Of a DNA stretch of 58,680 nucleotides, positions 1 to 8,316 are shown piece by piece. The notes beneath the pieces are model-generated. The model saw nothing but the letters and a program-made list of their open reading frames with translations. It was not told the DNA's origin and did not search any database. The position numbers were made by a program, and so were the translations under genes. Location: contig NZ_BBRG01000006.1 in assembly GCF_000975155.1 (NCBI RefSeq), positions 1-58,680 of the forward strand. Reading direction: 5' to 3'. Positions within the stretch are counted from its first letter, which is position 1, and the number at the start of each line of letters is the position of its first letter. The stretch is from Demequina globuliformis. GTDB taxonomy: Bacteria > Actinomycetota > Actinomycetes > Actinomycetales > Demequinaceae.

Positions 1-70
1 AAAGTCGGACGCGACTAGCGGAGCGGATGTGTCGAGGCGCCAAGCACTACAGGTCCGCGGCTAGGCGCGG

Positions 71-155
71 GGCGCTCAGCATCCGGTGCGCGTGGTCACG
101 CGCAAGGTGTGCCGCGCTCGGCGCTCAGCGTGCAGTGTGAATGGTCACGCGCAAG
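71..155. repeat. Imperfect tandem repeat, 49-bp period
   Basis: Two copies of a block starting GGCGCTCAGC (71 and 120), followed 12 nt later by TGGTCACGCGCAAG (93 and 142), give a period of 49 bp. The 12-nt spacer between the two conserved parts differs between copies. No gene is visible in 1-186. The function is unknown; it may be the edge of a larger repeat lying outside the window. Confidence 0.6.
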
Positions 156-186
156 CAGTGTGGTGTCCAACGTCCGGCGCTTGCGG

Positions 187-1245
187 CTACGGGACCAGGC
201 CGATCCACTCAGGGGTTGAGAACTTCGACTCCACCAACTCGGCTGCTGCGGCGAGCTCGTCGGGACTGACGGATCCGGTGGTGGTGCGGTAGCGCCCGGC
301 GAAGTGAGCAAGGAACGCGCTGATCACGTCGGCCCGGGCCATGCCCGTCTGACTTCGCAACGGGTCCACGCGCTTGTTCGCGCTCTTGGTGCCCTTGTCT
401 GACATCTTCTCGCGGCCAATGCGAAGCGTCTCCATCATGGCGTCCGCGTCGATGTTGTACGCCATCGTCACGTGGTGAAGCACGGCGCCGGACGAGTATC
501 GCTTCTGGGCCGCTCCAGCAATCTTGCCGGCGTCAGAAGCTATGTCATTCAGCGGCACATAGCGCGCTTGAATGCCGACGTCCGCCAGCGCGCCCAAGAC
601 CCAGTCGTCGAGGAAGGCATAGGACTGCTCGAACGACAGTCCCTCGACCAGTGACGACGGCACGGAAAGCGAGTAGGTGATCGTGTTACCAGGCTGGATG
701 AACATGGCTCCGCCGCCCGAGACTCGGCGCGTGACGGTGATGTCGTGCCTATCCGCCCCCTCGGGATCCACCTCGTTGCGCAGCGACTGGAACGATCCGA
801 TCACGACAGCGGACGAGGCCCACTCCCAAATGCGGAGCGTGGGGCCCCGGCGGCCCGCAGCGACCTCCCGCGTGATCACGTCGTCGAGCGCCATCTGCAT
901 GTGCGGTTCGCGGGGCTCATCGTGCAGCATCTCGAACGTGTGGTCGTGCCAGCCCGTGGCGTGGCCAAGTGCACGGCGGACGGCGATCGCGACGGCCTCG
1001 GGAGAGAAACCCACAAAGTGCGCGTCGGGGCCGGCGGCGCGTTCCACGACGGCCGCGAGCGTCGCAACAGAGGAGTCAGCTGGCATCCCAGTGAGCGCAA
1101 CCCGAATGTCCATGAGGGCCTCGGCGGGTTCCAAGAAGAAGTCGCCAGAGATCACCACCTGCGACAGCGTGTCCGTAGAAACCTCGACGTCGGCGACAAC
1201 GAGCTTGCCGCCAGGAACCTTGTATTCACCGTGCATGCTCACCAT
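187..1245 (-). CDS. lplA: Lipoate-protein ligase A family protein
   Basis: A 352-aa cytosolic enzyme that would attach lipoate (or octanoate) to the lysine of lipoyl domains in 2-oxoacid dehydrogenases and GcvH. The catalytic BPL/LplA domain occupies about residues 100-340. It contains the substrate-binding motif RRVSGGGA (173-180) and the conserved lysine in GKIAG (K241). Residues 4-95, starting MHGEYKVPGGKL, resemble the small accessory domain that is C-terminal in E. coli LplA, so the domain order is swapped here, an arrangement also known from other bacteria and archaea. The first ATG follows GGGGGAC; a second in-frame ATG three codons later is an alternative. It lies downstream of cimA on the same strand, 129 nt away. 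The family is clear; lipoate versus octanoate preference is not visible. Confidence 0.85.
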   Translation of the reverse strand: MVSMHGEYKVPGGKLVVADVEVSTDTLSQVVISGDFFLEPAEALMDIRVALTGMPADSSVATLAAVVERAAGPDAHFVGFSPEAVAIAVRRALGHATGWHDHTFEMLHDEPREPHMQMALDDVITREVAAGRRGPTLRIWEWASSAVVIGSFQSLRNEVDPEGADRHDITVTRRVSGGGAMFIQPGNTITYSLSVPSSLVEGLSFEQSYAFLDDWVLGALADVGIQARYVPLNDIASDAGKIAGAAQKRYSSGAVLHHVTMAYNIDADAMMETLRIGREKMSDKGTKSANKRVDPLRSQTGMARADVISAFLAHFAGRYRTTTGSVSPDELAAAAELVESKFSTPEWIGLVP

Positions 1246-1374
1246 TGTCCCCCGCCGGACGCGGCGGAGGTCGGGACTTCGCTCAGGGCCGAGCCGACGT
1301 GGGGACCGCCTCCACCCGTCGCGCGGCAGCGCGTCGCCGTGGAGTAAACACCTACGGCGACGCGCTGGCGACGC

Positions 1375-2970
1375 TCAGCGGCGGGTGATGCCTTCCTTCA
1401 ACAGGCCGTACACCATCGAATCGACCAGAGCCTCCCACGAGGCCTCAATGATGTTGGGGCCAACGCCGACGGTGCGCCATGTCTCCCCCGTCTGTCCGTG
1501 CACGGTGGTGATCAGGACTCGCGTCACGGCATCGGTACCGTGCGACGCTTCCATGATGCGCACCTTGAAGTCGGTGAGTTCGAAGTGCGCGATCTCGGGG
1601 TAGGCGGCACGGAGCGCGGTGCGCAGGGCGTGGTCGAGAGCGTTGACGGGACCGTTTCCTTCGCCAACGGAGACCTGCCGCTTCCCGCCTGCAGCCAGCT
1701 TCACGATGGCTTCGGCATCGGCGTCGGTGGGATCGCCCAGCTTCGAGGACACGCGGACCCGCCACGTCTCGACGTCCCAGAAGGTGTTGTCCTCGCCCAG
1801 TTCGTCGCGCAGGAGCAGTTCAAAGGAGGCATCGGCGGCGTCGAAGGTGTAGCCCGCGGCCTCGGCGTGCTTGACGCGGTCGGTGACGCGGCCCAGGAGC
1901 TCGTTCTGACCCTCGAGGTCGAATCCCAACTCCTTGCCCTTGAGCTCAATCGAGGCGCGTCCGGCCATATCGGACACCAGCATGCGCAGGCCGTTGCCGA
2001 CCTTCTCGGGCTGAGTGTGCTGGTAAAGGTCGGGGTCTACGCGGATGGCCGACGCGTGGAGGCCAGCCTTGTGCGCGAACGCGGACGCCCCGACGTACGG
2101 CTGGCGGGCGAACGGAGCGATGTTCGTGATCTCGGAGATGGCGTGGGCGATCCGTGTGGCTTCGGTGAGCCCCTCGCCCTTGAGGACGGTAAGCCCCTTC
2201 TTGATCTCGAGGTTGGCGACCACGGAGACGATGTCAGCGTTGCCGGTGCGCTCGCCGTAGCCATTGATGCACCCCTGCACGTGGGTGGCCCCAGCCGCGA
2301 CGGCGGCCATGGAGTTTGCGACCGCGCACCCGGAGTCGTTGTGAGCGTGCATGCCGAGCACAGTGTCGACGCGCCCGGCGACTGCACGCACGATCTCAGT
2401 GACGTCGTCGGGCAGCATGCCGCCGTTGGTGTCGCACAGGCACACGGTGTCAGCGCCACCTGCGACAGCGGCCTGCAATGCCCTCACTGCGTAGTCGGCG
2501 TCGTAGCGGTATCCGTCAAAGAAGTGCTCAGCGTCCATGATGACGCGGCGGCCCTCGCCGGTGAGGAAGGCGAAGGTTTCCTCGATCATGCGGAGGTTCT
2601 CGTCGGGGCTGACGCGTAGGGCTCGCTCCGCGTGGCGGATGTCCGACTTGCACACGAGCGTGACGATGGGCGCCTCGGAATCAAGCAATGCACGCACTTG
2701 GGGGTCGGCCGCGGCGGTGGTCCCGGCCTTGCGCGTCATGCCAAAGGCCGCGAACTGAGCGTTCTTAAACGACAGTTCCTTATTGACCAGCCCAAAGAAC
2801 TCCGTGTCCTTGGGGACGGCGCCGGGCCAGCCGCCCTCGATGATGCCCACGCCGAGCTCGTCGAGCAGGGGCGCAATCGCCATCTTGTCCGCAACGGACA
2901 GGTTCATGCCTTCCTGCTGGGCGCCGTCGCGCAGCGTGGTGTCGTAGACCTCCACAGTGAGATCCGTCAT
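1375..2970 (-). CDS. cimA: (R)-citramalate synthase
   Basis: A 531-aa DRE-TIM metallolyase that condenses pyruvate and acetyl-CoA to citramalate, the threonine-independent entry to isoleucine. The N-terminal TIM barrel has the signature TTLRDGAQQEG (11-21), the metal-binding HAHND motif and the GYGERTGNAD block. The C-terminal third (about 370-531) is a LeuA-type allosteric domain. The fuller sequence (KSDIRHAERAL, DAEHFFDGY) fits the citramalate/long isopropylmalate-synthase-like branch rather than LeuA. The ATG is preceded by a good Shine-Dalgarno GAGGAG. The upstream leader (3099-3192) encodes a peptide with three consecutive Ile codons followed by a terminator, which independently supports a role in isoleucine synthesis and predicts transcription attenuation by isoleucyl-tRNA supply. 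Confidence 0.9.
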   Translation of the reverse strand: MTDLTVEVYDTTLRDGAQQEGMNLSVADKMAIAPLLDELGVGIIEGGWPGAVPKDTEFFGLVNKELSFKNAQFAAFGMTRKAGTTAAADPQVRALLDSEAPIVTLVCKSDIRHAERALRVSPDENLRMIEETFAFLTGEGRRVIMDAEHFFDGYRYDADYAVRALQAAVAGGADTVCLCDTNGGMLPDDVTEIVRAVAGRVDTVLGMHAHNDSGCAVANSMAAVAAGATHVQGCINGYGERTGNADIVSVVANLEIKKGLTVLKGEGLTEATRIAHAISEITNIAPFARQPYVGASAFAHKAGLHASAIRVDPDLYQHTQPEKVGNGLRMLVSDMAGRASIELKGKELGFDLEGQNELLGRVTDRVKHAEAAGYTFDAADASFELLLRDELGEDNTFWDVETWRVRVSSKLGDPTDADAEAIVKLAAGGKRQVSVGEGNGPVNALDHALRTALRAAYPEIAHFELTDFKVRIMEASHGTDAVTRVLITTVHGQTGETWRTVGVGPNIIEASWEALVDSMVYGLLKEGITRR

Positions 2971-3098
2971 CGTGCCAACTCCTCGTCATGTGTCACAGGG
3001 CATGCGGGCGCTCTACGAACGCCTGCCTTCTGTGCGGTCACTTTCCCATCGCGTGTTCTGCGGCGGTGCTTGTGGCGGTGCCGGAGAGCCTTCCCAAC

Positions 3099-3125
3099 AA
3101 AAAAGCCCCCCGGGTACGGGAGGCT
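3099..3125 (-). terminator. Attenuator terminator in the cimA leader
   Basis: On the minus strand a 9-bp GC-rich stem (AGCCTCCCG / CGGGGGGCT, loop TACC) is followed directly by a run of six T. It sits 27 nt after the stop codon of the Ile leader peptide and about 130 nt before the cimA start, the expected place for an attenuator. Confidence 0.85.
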
Positions 3126-3153
3126 GCGCATCGGGAGGTTCTCGCCGATGCGC
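3126..3153 (-). promoter_or_regulatory. Stem-loop between leader peptide and attenuator
   Basis: A perfect 9-bp stem (GCGCATCGG / CCGATGCGC, 10-nt loop) starts inside the stop codon of the leader peptide, so a ribosome reaching the stop would cover its first arm. This is a candidate pause/1:2 hairpin. I could not identify a convincing competing antiterminator pairing by eye. Confidence 0.6.
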
Positions 3154-3179
3154 TACGGAATGATGATCGCGGTGTACAT
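3153..3179 (-). CDS. Isoleucine leader peptide MYTAIIIP
   Basis: An 8-codon ORF (Met-Tyr-Thr-Ala-Ile-Ile-Ile-Pro) with Ile codons ATC ATC ATT, followed by a stem-loop and a T-tailed terminator before cimA. No Shine-Dalgarno is present. A -10-like CATACT ends 7 nt before the ATG, so the transcript probably begins at or next to the start codon. Ribosome stalling at the Ile codons when Ile-tRNA is scarce would be expected to prevent termination and raise cimA expression. Confidence 0.8.
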   Translation of the reverse strand: MYTAIIIP

Positions 3180-3186
3180 CGGGTTC

Positions 3187-3192
3187 AGTATG
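3187..3192 (-). promoter_or_regulatory. -10 element for the cimA leader transcript
   Basis: CATACT lies 7 nt upstream of the leader ATG, placing the predicted start of transcription at or one base before the A of the ATG. No clear -35 was seen. Confidence 0.5.
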
Positions 3193-3324
3193 GCACACGG
3201 CGGACACCAGGGAGAAGCACCTGTGGCCGTACTGTCGAGGACCGCGCAACCGGCGCCTCCCAAGCGTGCGCGCGAGCCAGCACGCCTGAGCCTCGGCCTG
3301 TGCGCGGCACGCGCCGACGGGCAC

Positions 3325-4686
3325 CTACACATTCGCGTCGTAACGCGCACGGCCGCCAATCCTGGGCCGCCGCTGAGGATCAACATGCTTGGGCGGCGTG
3401 AACCACACTTGCCCCTCCCGCACGTCGATGCTCCACCCATCCGCATGAATCCGATGGTGACAACCGACGCACAGCATCACGCCATTGTCTAGATCGGTCG
3501 GGCCAGCATCCCTGCCCCACCAGCGAATATGGTGCGCCTCGCAGTAGCTCGGCGGTGCGTGGCACCACGAGCACCCGCCGTCGCGCTCCAGCAACGCCAG
3601 CTTCTGGGCGCGGGTGAACATCCGCTGGGATCTGCCGACGTCCAGCGGTAACGACTCCCCACCCAGGACCGCGGGCAACGCCTCGGCGTCCACGGCCATG
3701 CGGCGGAGCGTCCCCGCGCTCAGGGGACTCGCGATGCCGTCGACCTCTCCCACGCCAAGGCCTGACTCAAGATCTGATTGATTGACCCTCACCACTACCG
3801 TGGTGGTGACGCCGGTAGGAACGGCATCGCAACCGGCCATATGCCGGCACATGGAGACGAGCTCGTCAGCACGGATCTGCACGGCCGAGCGGTCGTCGAC
3901 CAGCCCGTCGTCGCCCACTCCCGGCACGGCCGATCCACACGCACCCGCGGGGCGGCCACGCTTTGTCGCGTTGTCGCGCCGCTGCCGGAACACCCGCTTC
4001 ACGCCCGCCTCCAACACTGCCACCACCGGCGCTGCGGACGCGGCGTCCAACCGCGCGTGAATGGTGACCATCCCGTCCGCCTCATCGCGAATGGTGACGG
4101 TGCGGTCATGGAACGCCCTCATCTCCCTCGCCTCGAGGTCCTGTGGGCGGCGTCGCGCTTCTTCGAGCGCGATCATCTTGCGCACCTGGGCCAGCGGGAG
4201 TTTCTTCGCTTTGGTGACGAGCCTCGCCTCAGCGCACTTGAGGAGGTCTGGCGAGACCTCCGAGATGCGCTCAAGTGCGCGAGTGAGCAACGCTGCCGGC
4301 TCCGCGGACAACGTCCCCGCCTGCACGGCCGCATGCAGGAGCGGAAAGCGCGGGCCCTCGCCGTCGTGGCCCTCCTCCCCCGCCCTCGCGACAGTCAGGA
4401 GCCGGTTCGCCTCAGCGTCCGAGCCGCCCAGGGCGTCCGCCACCAGCTTTCCGGGGCTGGCGAAGCCCTTCTTCCGCGAAAGCCCTGCGGGGCCGTCCTC
4501 TGGCCTCGAGCGACGCGCCACCTCACCCGCGACGGACACCAGCAGGGCGTCTGCCTGACGTCGCATCTGCGCGAGCGTGGACTGCAACTCGAGTAGCCGC
4601 TCGGAGGCCACCGACGCGAGGTCGTCGCCGTCGAACGCACCCGCAGCGGTGACCGCTTGGGCGAGAGCGTTGGTGGAAAACCTCAT
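3325..4686 (-). CDS. DUF222 / HNH endonuclease domain protein
   Basis: A protein of about 453 aa of the actinobacterial DUF222-HNH type, often present in several copies per genome and of unknown role. The N-terminal alpha-helical DUF222 region spans roughly residues 30-330. The C-terminal HNH nuclease fold has CSWC, EAHHIRWW, DLDNGVMLCVGCHHRIH, with paired cysteines (about 372/375 and 406/409) suggesting zinc binding and a catalytic His in the HHIRWW block. The ATG at 4686 was chosen; a TTG four codons upstream is also open. Neither start has a good ribosome binding site. It precedes the cimA leader on the same strand but is separated from it by the leader promoter and terminator. Confidence 0.85.
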   Translation of the reverse strand: MRFSTNALAQAVTAAGAFDGDDLASVASERLLELQSTLAQMRRQADALLVSVAGEVARRSRPEDGPAGLSRKKGFASPGKLVADALGGSDAEANRLLTVARAGEEGHDGEGPRFPLLHAAVQAGTLSAEPAALLTRALERISEVSPDLLKCAEARLVTKAKKLPLAQVRKMIALEEARRRPQDLEAREMRAFHDRTVTIRDEADGMVTIHARLDAASAAPVVAVLEAGVKRVFRQRRDNATKRGRPAGACGSAVPGVGDDGLVDDRSAVQIRADELVSMCRHMAGCDAVPTGVTTTVVVRVNQSDLESGLGVGEVDGIASPLSAGTLRRMAVDAEALPAVLGGESLPLDVGRSQRMFTRAQKLALLERDGGCSWCHAPPSYCEAHHIRWWGRDAGPTDLDNGVMLCVGCHHRIHADGWSIDVREGQVWFTPPKHVDPQRRPRIGGRARYDANV

Positions 4687-4889
4687 GCGACGAGTCAATC
4701 ACCTACCACTGACATCACGCATCAAACAGCAATAAAGGTGAACAAAAGAGGCGCGGGCTATGCCTGGGGACAAGGCCCCGCTGTGCGTGAGGGCGCGCCC
4801 GCGCGACCGCGAACACCACGGCCCGCCCCCGCACCTCAGCGCCGCACTTGCGCGCAAGCGACCGCGAATACCGCCGCGAAACCACAGCA

Positions 4890-5423
4890 TTACCGCGCGC
4901 GCAAAGCCTTGCGCCGCTGCTTCCAGTCCGGCAAATGCAGGTCCATCAAGGCGTAGAACCCGGGACCATGATTGGACTCAAAGAGGTGCGCCAGTTCGTG
5001 CACCAGGACGTACTCGAGCGCGTCGCGGCCCCGGCGCCCCAACTCCACGTTCAACGAAATGGATCGCCGCAGCGCATTGCAACTGCCCCACCGGGACTTC
5101 ATGATCTTGAGGCTCACGCGCGGCTGCGGCTCCACGCCCATTCGGGCGCACCACACCGGCATCAGGTCGTCGAGCTGCTCCCAGATCCACGTCTTGAGCT
5201 GCTCAGCCTCTAGCCCAGCGGTCAAGGGAGCGGGAAGGGTGTCCGCGAGCGCTTGTCGGCGCGCGATCCAAGCGGCCTTCGACGCCACGAACTCATCAAT
5301 CTCTCGCCTCGCAACCCACGGAGGGGCGCTCACGCGGACCGCCCCGTCTGCGCCAACGCGCAGCACCGTGCGCCGCATGTTCTTGCGGCGCGTCAGCGAG
5401 TATTGCGGCACGGGAGCGTTCAT
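4890..5423 (-). CDS. YgjP-like (DUF45) zinc metallopeptidase
   Basis: A 177-aa cytosolic protein of the YgjP/SprT-like family of putative metal-dependent hydrolases. The zinc motif HELAHLFESNHGPGF carries the two histidines and Glu (HExxH), with a third downstream histidine; the preceding block KSRWGSCN is diagnostic for the family. The open frame extends upstream to 5612 but overlaps the divergent sigma factor region. The ATG at 5423 is preceded by GGTGGG and begins immediately before the conserved N-terminal part (RRKNMRRTVLRV), so it is preferred. The substrate is unknown. It is divergent from the sigma factor gene. Confidence 0.8.
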   Translation of the reverse strand: MNAPVPQYSLTRRKNMRRTVLRVGADGAVRVSAPPWVARREIDEFVASKAAWIARRQALADTLPAPLTAGLEAEQLKTWIWEQLDDLMPVWCARMGVEPQPRVSLKIMKSRWGSCNALRRSISLNVELGRRGRDALEYVLVHELAHLFESNHGPGFYALMDLHLPDWKQRRKALRAR

Positions 5424-5548
5424 ATCGCCACCCACCATAAGCGCGCGCCGTACGGCCGCCACGCCCACCGCCAAGAATCTGTGAAAAATCTGCGCCACCG
5501 ACACAACCTGGGGACGGCGCGTTGCGTTTATACCCGCATGACGCACTG

Positions 5549-5554
5549 GATACT
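5549..5554 (+). promoter_or_regulatory. -10 element of the ECF sigma gene
   Basis: GATACT ends 6 nt before the ATG at 5561 and there is no Shine-Dalgarno, consistent with a leaderless transcript. Confidence 0.4.
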
Positions 5555-5560
5555 CAAGCC

Positions 5561-6130
5561 ATGAGCGCGTGGGCACGCACCCTCGACACGTTGATGCAGC
5601 AGCGAGCATCAACCCTCTTTGGCTACGCCTACGTGCTGACGGGCAATGCGGACGAGGCCGAGGATCTGCTTCAAGACGCCCTCGTCCGCACCTTCCGCAA
5701 AGCGCGCCGGGTGGGTACCGTGAACGAGGCCCACGCGTACGTCAAGCGCGCCATTGGCACGGCCTTCATCGACCGCCACCGCCGCCAGCAATCCCGCCCC
5801 CAACGTCACGGAAGTGACCAGGGAGACTTCTCCCGGGCATCGGCCCACAGCGATGACCACTCCACGGCCGTCGCCCAACAGCTAGACCTGCACGAAGCCA
5901 TCCTGCGCCTACCTCCACGCCAGCGCGCGTGCGTGGTCCTGCGCTACCTCGAAGACATGCCGGTGGCCGCCGTGGCCGAAGAACTTGGCTTAGCGACGGG
6001 GACCGTCAAGCGGTATCTGGCCGATGCCGTCGCCACCCTCCGTACACAGGTCGCCGACGTGGACTTTACGGCCGGCGCCGCCCCACCCACCGTACCCGTC
6101 ACCACCTACTCACGAGGAGGCCAGTCATGA
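5561..6130 (+). CDS. ECF RNA polymerase sigma factor, SigE-like family
   Basis: A 189-aa group-4 sigma factor. Region 2 (about residues 8-75) includes the core-binding segment DEAEDLLQDALVRTFRKA and a -10-recognition part AHAYVKRAIGTAFIDRHRR. A short linker leads to region 4 (about 115-165) with the motif LPPRQRACVVLRYLEDM and the helix-turn-helix PVAAVAEELGLATGTVKRYL. The start at 5561 was chosen over the earlier in-frame ATG at 5522 because it begins at the conserved region and has a -10-like box 6 nt upstream. The stop overlaps the ATG of the next gene (ATGA), so the two are translationally coupled. The partner is therefore the expected anti-sigma or sensor. Confidence 0.88.
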   Translation: MSAWARTLDTLMQQRASTLFGYAYVLTGNADEAEDLLQDALVRTFRKARRVGTVNEAHAYVKRAIGTAFIDRHRRQQSRPQRHGSDQGDFSRASAHSDDHSTAVAQQLDLHEAILRLPPRQRACVVLRYLEDMPVAAVAEELGLATGTVKRYLADAVATLRTQVADVDFTAGAAPPTVPVTTYSRGGQS

Positions 6131-7134
6131 CGACGGCACACGATCGACTCGCCGGGATCGCAGCCGAGGGCGCGCGACACTTTTCAGGGACACGCCTCGC
6201 CACAAGCCACGACCACGTGACCCGCCGGGTGCGCCGCGACCGGGCCGTCCACACGGGAGTGACCGCTGTCGCGGGAGTGGGAGTCATTGGCGCAGGTGCG
6301 TTCGGCCTGATGAACCTTGGCACGGGCAGTGAGTACGCCCCCGCGGGCCCGGCTGCGACCCCGAGCGGGTCCGCTTCCACGGCGCCTACCCCCGAGGCCG
6401 CCGCCTCCACACCCGCTCCAAGCCCCGCCTCCTCGTACCTGCCAGTTGACGACACGGAGTACCTCGCTGTGAGCCCTGAGGATCACGCCGACGACGTTGC
6501 GGCAAGCGTTGCCACCCGGTTTGGCATCACTCAAGAAGAGGCGACGGCAGCCCTGGCCGCGGCCCTCCCGCCTGAGGCACAGGGCAGCATCGAGGGCTGG
6601 GTCGCGGATGGGCAGTACGCAGTCACGGACAGCGACACGCTCGAGGATGTCGCCATCAACCTGACGTCATCCATCAGCGGCTGGCTTGAGGCAACAGGCG
6701 TGCCCCGCGACCAGTGGCATGCCACCGTCATCGCGGCGTCGATCGTGGATGCGGAGGTGCCCCTCGACGCCCCGGAAGAGGACTACCAAGTGGTGGCGGA
6801 CGTCATTGCGAACCGGCTTGCCGCGGACATCATGCTTCAGGTCGACTCTCCGCTGGCATACGCCCTGGACGCGGAAAACACCACCATCAGCGACGACGGC
6901 TGGGCGGTGGACTCCCCGTTCAACACCTATAAGTACGAGGGGCTACCGCCCACGGCGATCGGCGTTGTCCAGGCGTGGGCGCTGCGCGCAGTCGTCGACG
7001 CCCCCACCAGCGACGTCGAGTTCTTTGTCCTCAACCCCGACACCCAGGGGCTTTCCGGGGCGACAACCTTCGAAGAGTTCCAGCAGCTCCTGTTCGAGGC
7101 AGGCTTGCTCGAGCGCGAAGACCTCGAAGGCTAG
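6127..7134 (+). CDS. Membrane protein with extracytoplasmic MltG/YceG-like domain, in the anti-sigma position
   Basis: 335 aa. The start at 6127 follows a strong GAGGAGG site and overlaps the sigma gene stop. Residues 1-42 are basic and cytoplasmic; 43-63 is one membrane segment; 70-108 is an Ala/Pro/Ser/Thr linker; about 125-325 resembles the catalytic domain of the endolytic murein transglycosylase MltG (YceG). Matching blocks are AASIVDAEV (203-211), VADVIANRLAADIMLQVDSP, SPFNTYKYEGLPPTAIG (263-279) and FFVLNPDTQG. In MltG the first block is normally ASIVEKE; here the first acidic residue is Asp208, while Glu210 is kept, so activity may be altered. There is no zinc anti-sigma HxxxCxxC motif. 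Position and topology suggest a wall-sensing regulator of the sigma factor; this is inference. Confidence 0.75.
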   Translation: MTTAHDRLAGIAAEGARHFSGTRLATSHDHVTRRVRRDRAVHTGVTAVAGVGVIGAGAFGLMNLGTGSEYAPAGPAATPSGSASTAPTPEAAASTPAPSPASSYLPVDDTEYLAVSPEDHADDVAASVATRFGITQEEATAALAAALPPEAQGSIEGWVADGQYAVTDSDTLEDVAINLTSSISGWLEATGVPRDQWHATVIAASIVDAEVPLDAPEEDYQVVADVIANRLAADIMLQVDSPLAYALDAENTTISDDGWAVDSPFNTYKYEGLPPTAIGVVQAWALRAVVDAPTSDVEFFVLNPDTQGLSGATTFEEFQQLLFEAGLLEREDLEG

Positions 7135-7135
7135 C

Positions 7136-7153
7136 GGCGGTTCATCGACCGCC
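7136..7153. terminator. Possible bidirectional hairpin
   Basis: GGCGGT / ACCGCC with a 6-nt loop lies exactly at the junction of the convergent MltG-like gene and ilvE. The stem is only 6 bp and has no T-tract, so this is a weak call. Confidence 0.3.
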
Positions 7154-8259
7154 TACGCGATCTGGGTCATCCACCCAAACTGATCGTCACGGCGCCCGTA
7201 CTGGATGTCGGTCAAGACTGTCCGCAGGTGCATGGTCAGGGTTCCTGGCCCGCCGTCTCCCACCAGCACGTCGAAGTCCGGCGACACCAGGCGGGCGATG
7301 GGGGTGATCACGGCAGCGGTCCCGCACGCGAACAGTTCCACAACGGAGCCGTCAGAGATCCCCTCGCGCAGCGCCTCAAGCGAGATGTCGCGCTCGACGA
7401 CCTCGCGCCCTTCGGCGCGCAGCAACTCGATGACCGATGCGCGGGTGACGCCCTCGAGGATGGTGCCGGTCACGCGCGGGGTCCACACGGTGCCGTCGCG
7501 GCGCACCGCGAACACGTTCATGCCACCGAGTTCTTCGATGTACTTGTCCTCGCGTGCGTCGAGGAAGAGCACCTGGTCGCAGCCGTTGTCCTGCGCCTGC
7601 TGCTGGGGCAGCAAGGACCCGGCGTAGTTGCCGCCGGTCTTCGCCTGCCCGGTGCCGCCCTCGCCTGCGCGGTGGAAGCCTTGGGCGACCCAGATCGACA
7701 CGGGGCGCACGCCGCCGGAGAAGTACGCGCCCACCGGGCACGCCATCAGCAGGTACTCCACCTCGTGGGAGGGCCGCACGCCCAGGCAGGGCTCTGTCCC
7801 CATCAGGAGAGGTCGCAGGTAGAGGCTGGATTCACCCTCGGTGGGGACCCAGTCGCCGTCAACAGCCAAGAGCGCCTCGATCGAGGCCAGGAAGTCCTGC
7901 TCCGAGAGGGCCGGCAGACCCAGCCGCGCGGCGGATGCAGCCATCCGACGCGCGTTGCCCTCGGGACGGAACAGCCGCGTCGAGCCATCGGCCCACCGGT
8001 ATGCCTTGAGCCCCTCAAACACCTGCTGCGAGTAGTGCAGCACCGTCGCTCCCGGGTGCAGCGCGAGGTCGGCAAAGGGTTCTACACGGCGGTTGCCCCA
8101 CCCACCGTCGATGGTCCACGTCGCGCGCGCCATGTGGTCGGTGAAGACCATCCCAAATGCAGGCGCCTCCATGAGGCGCGTACGTTCGGCGGCCGATGCC
8201 GCGGCTGAGTTGGCAGTGAGCGTGTAGTCGGCGGCGGTGACAGTGGGCGATTCGTCCAT
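7153..8259 (-). CDS. ilvE: Branched-chain amino acid aminotransferase (copy 1)
   Basis: A 368-aa class IV PLP-dependent aminotransferase that interconverts Leu/Ile/Val and their 2-oxoacids. Family features: FEGLKAYRWADG (81-92), FRPEGNARR, the PLP lysine in GQAKTGGNYAGS (K207), and the FACGTAAV block near the end. The length is normal for the type found in Gram-positives. A second close paralog lies at 31500-32609 inside the ilv cluster; this copy stands alone. A -10-like TAGGGT ends 6 nt before the ATG. Which copy carries the main flux, or whether this one prefers other substrates, cannot be decided from sequence. Confidence 0.9.
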   Translation of the reverse strand: MDESPTVTAADYTLTANSAAASAAERTRLMEAPAFGMVFTDHMARATWTIDGGWGNRRVEPFADLALHPGATVLHYSQQVFEGLKAYRWADGSTRLFRPEGNARRMAASAARLGLPALSEQDFLASIEALLAVDGDWVPTEGESSLYLRPLLMGTEPCLGVRPSHEVEYLLMACPVGAYFSGGVRPVSIWVAQGFHRAGEGGTGQAKTGGNYAGSLLPQQQAQDNGCDQVLFLDAREDKYIEELGGMNVFAVRRDGTVWTPRVTGTILEGVTRASVIELLRAEGREVVERDISLEALREGISDGSVVELFACGTAAVITPIARLVSPDFDVLVGDGGPGTLTMHLRTVLTDIQYGRRDDQFGWMTQIA

Positions 8260-8265
8260 TCCGTC

Positions 8266-8271
8266 ACCCTA
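8266..8271 (-). promoter_or_regulatory. -10 element of ilvE copy 1
   Basis: TAGGGT is separated by 6 nt from the ATG at 8259. The spacer GACGGA could also act as a weak ribosome binding site. Confidence 0.35.
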
Positions 8272-8316
8272 ACCGGGTGTCTCTGTGGCCCCTGGGATGC
8301 TCGCCGCATGGGCGCC

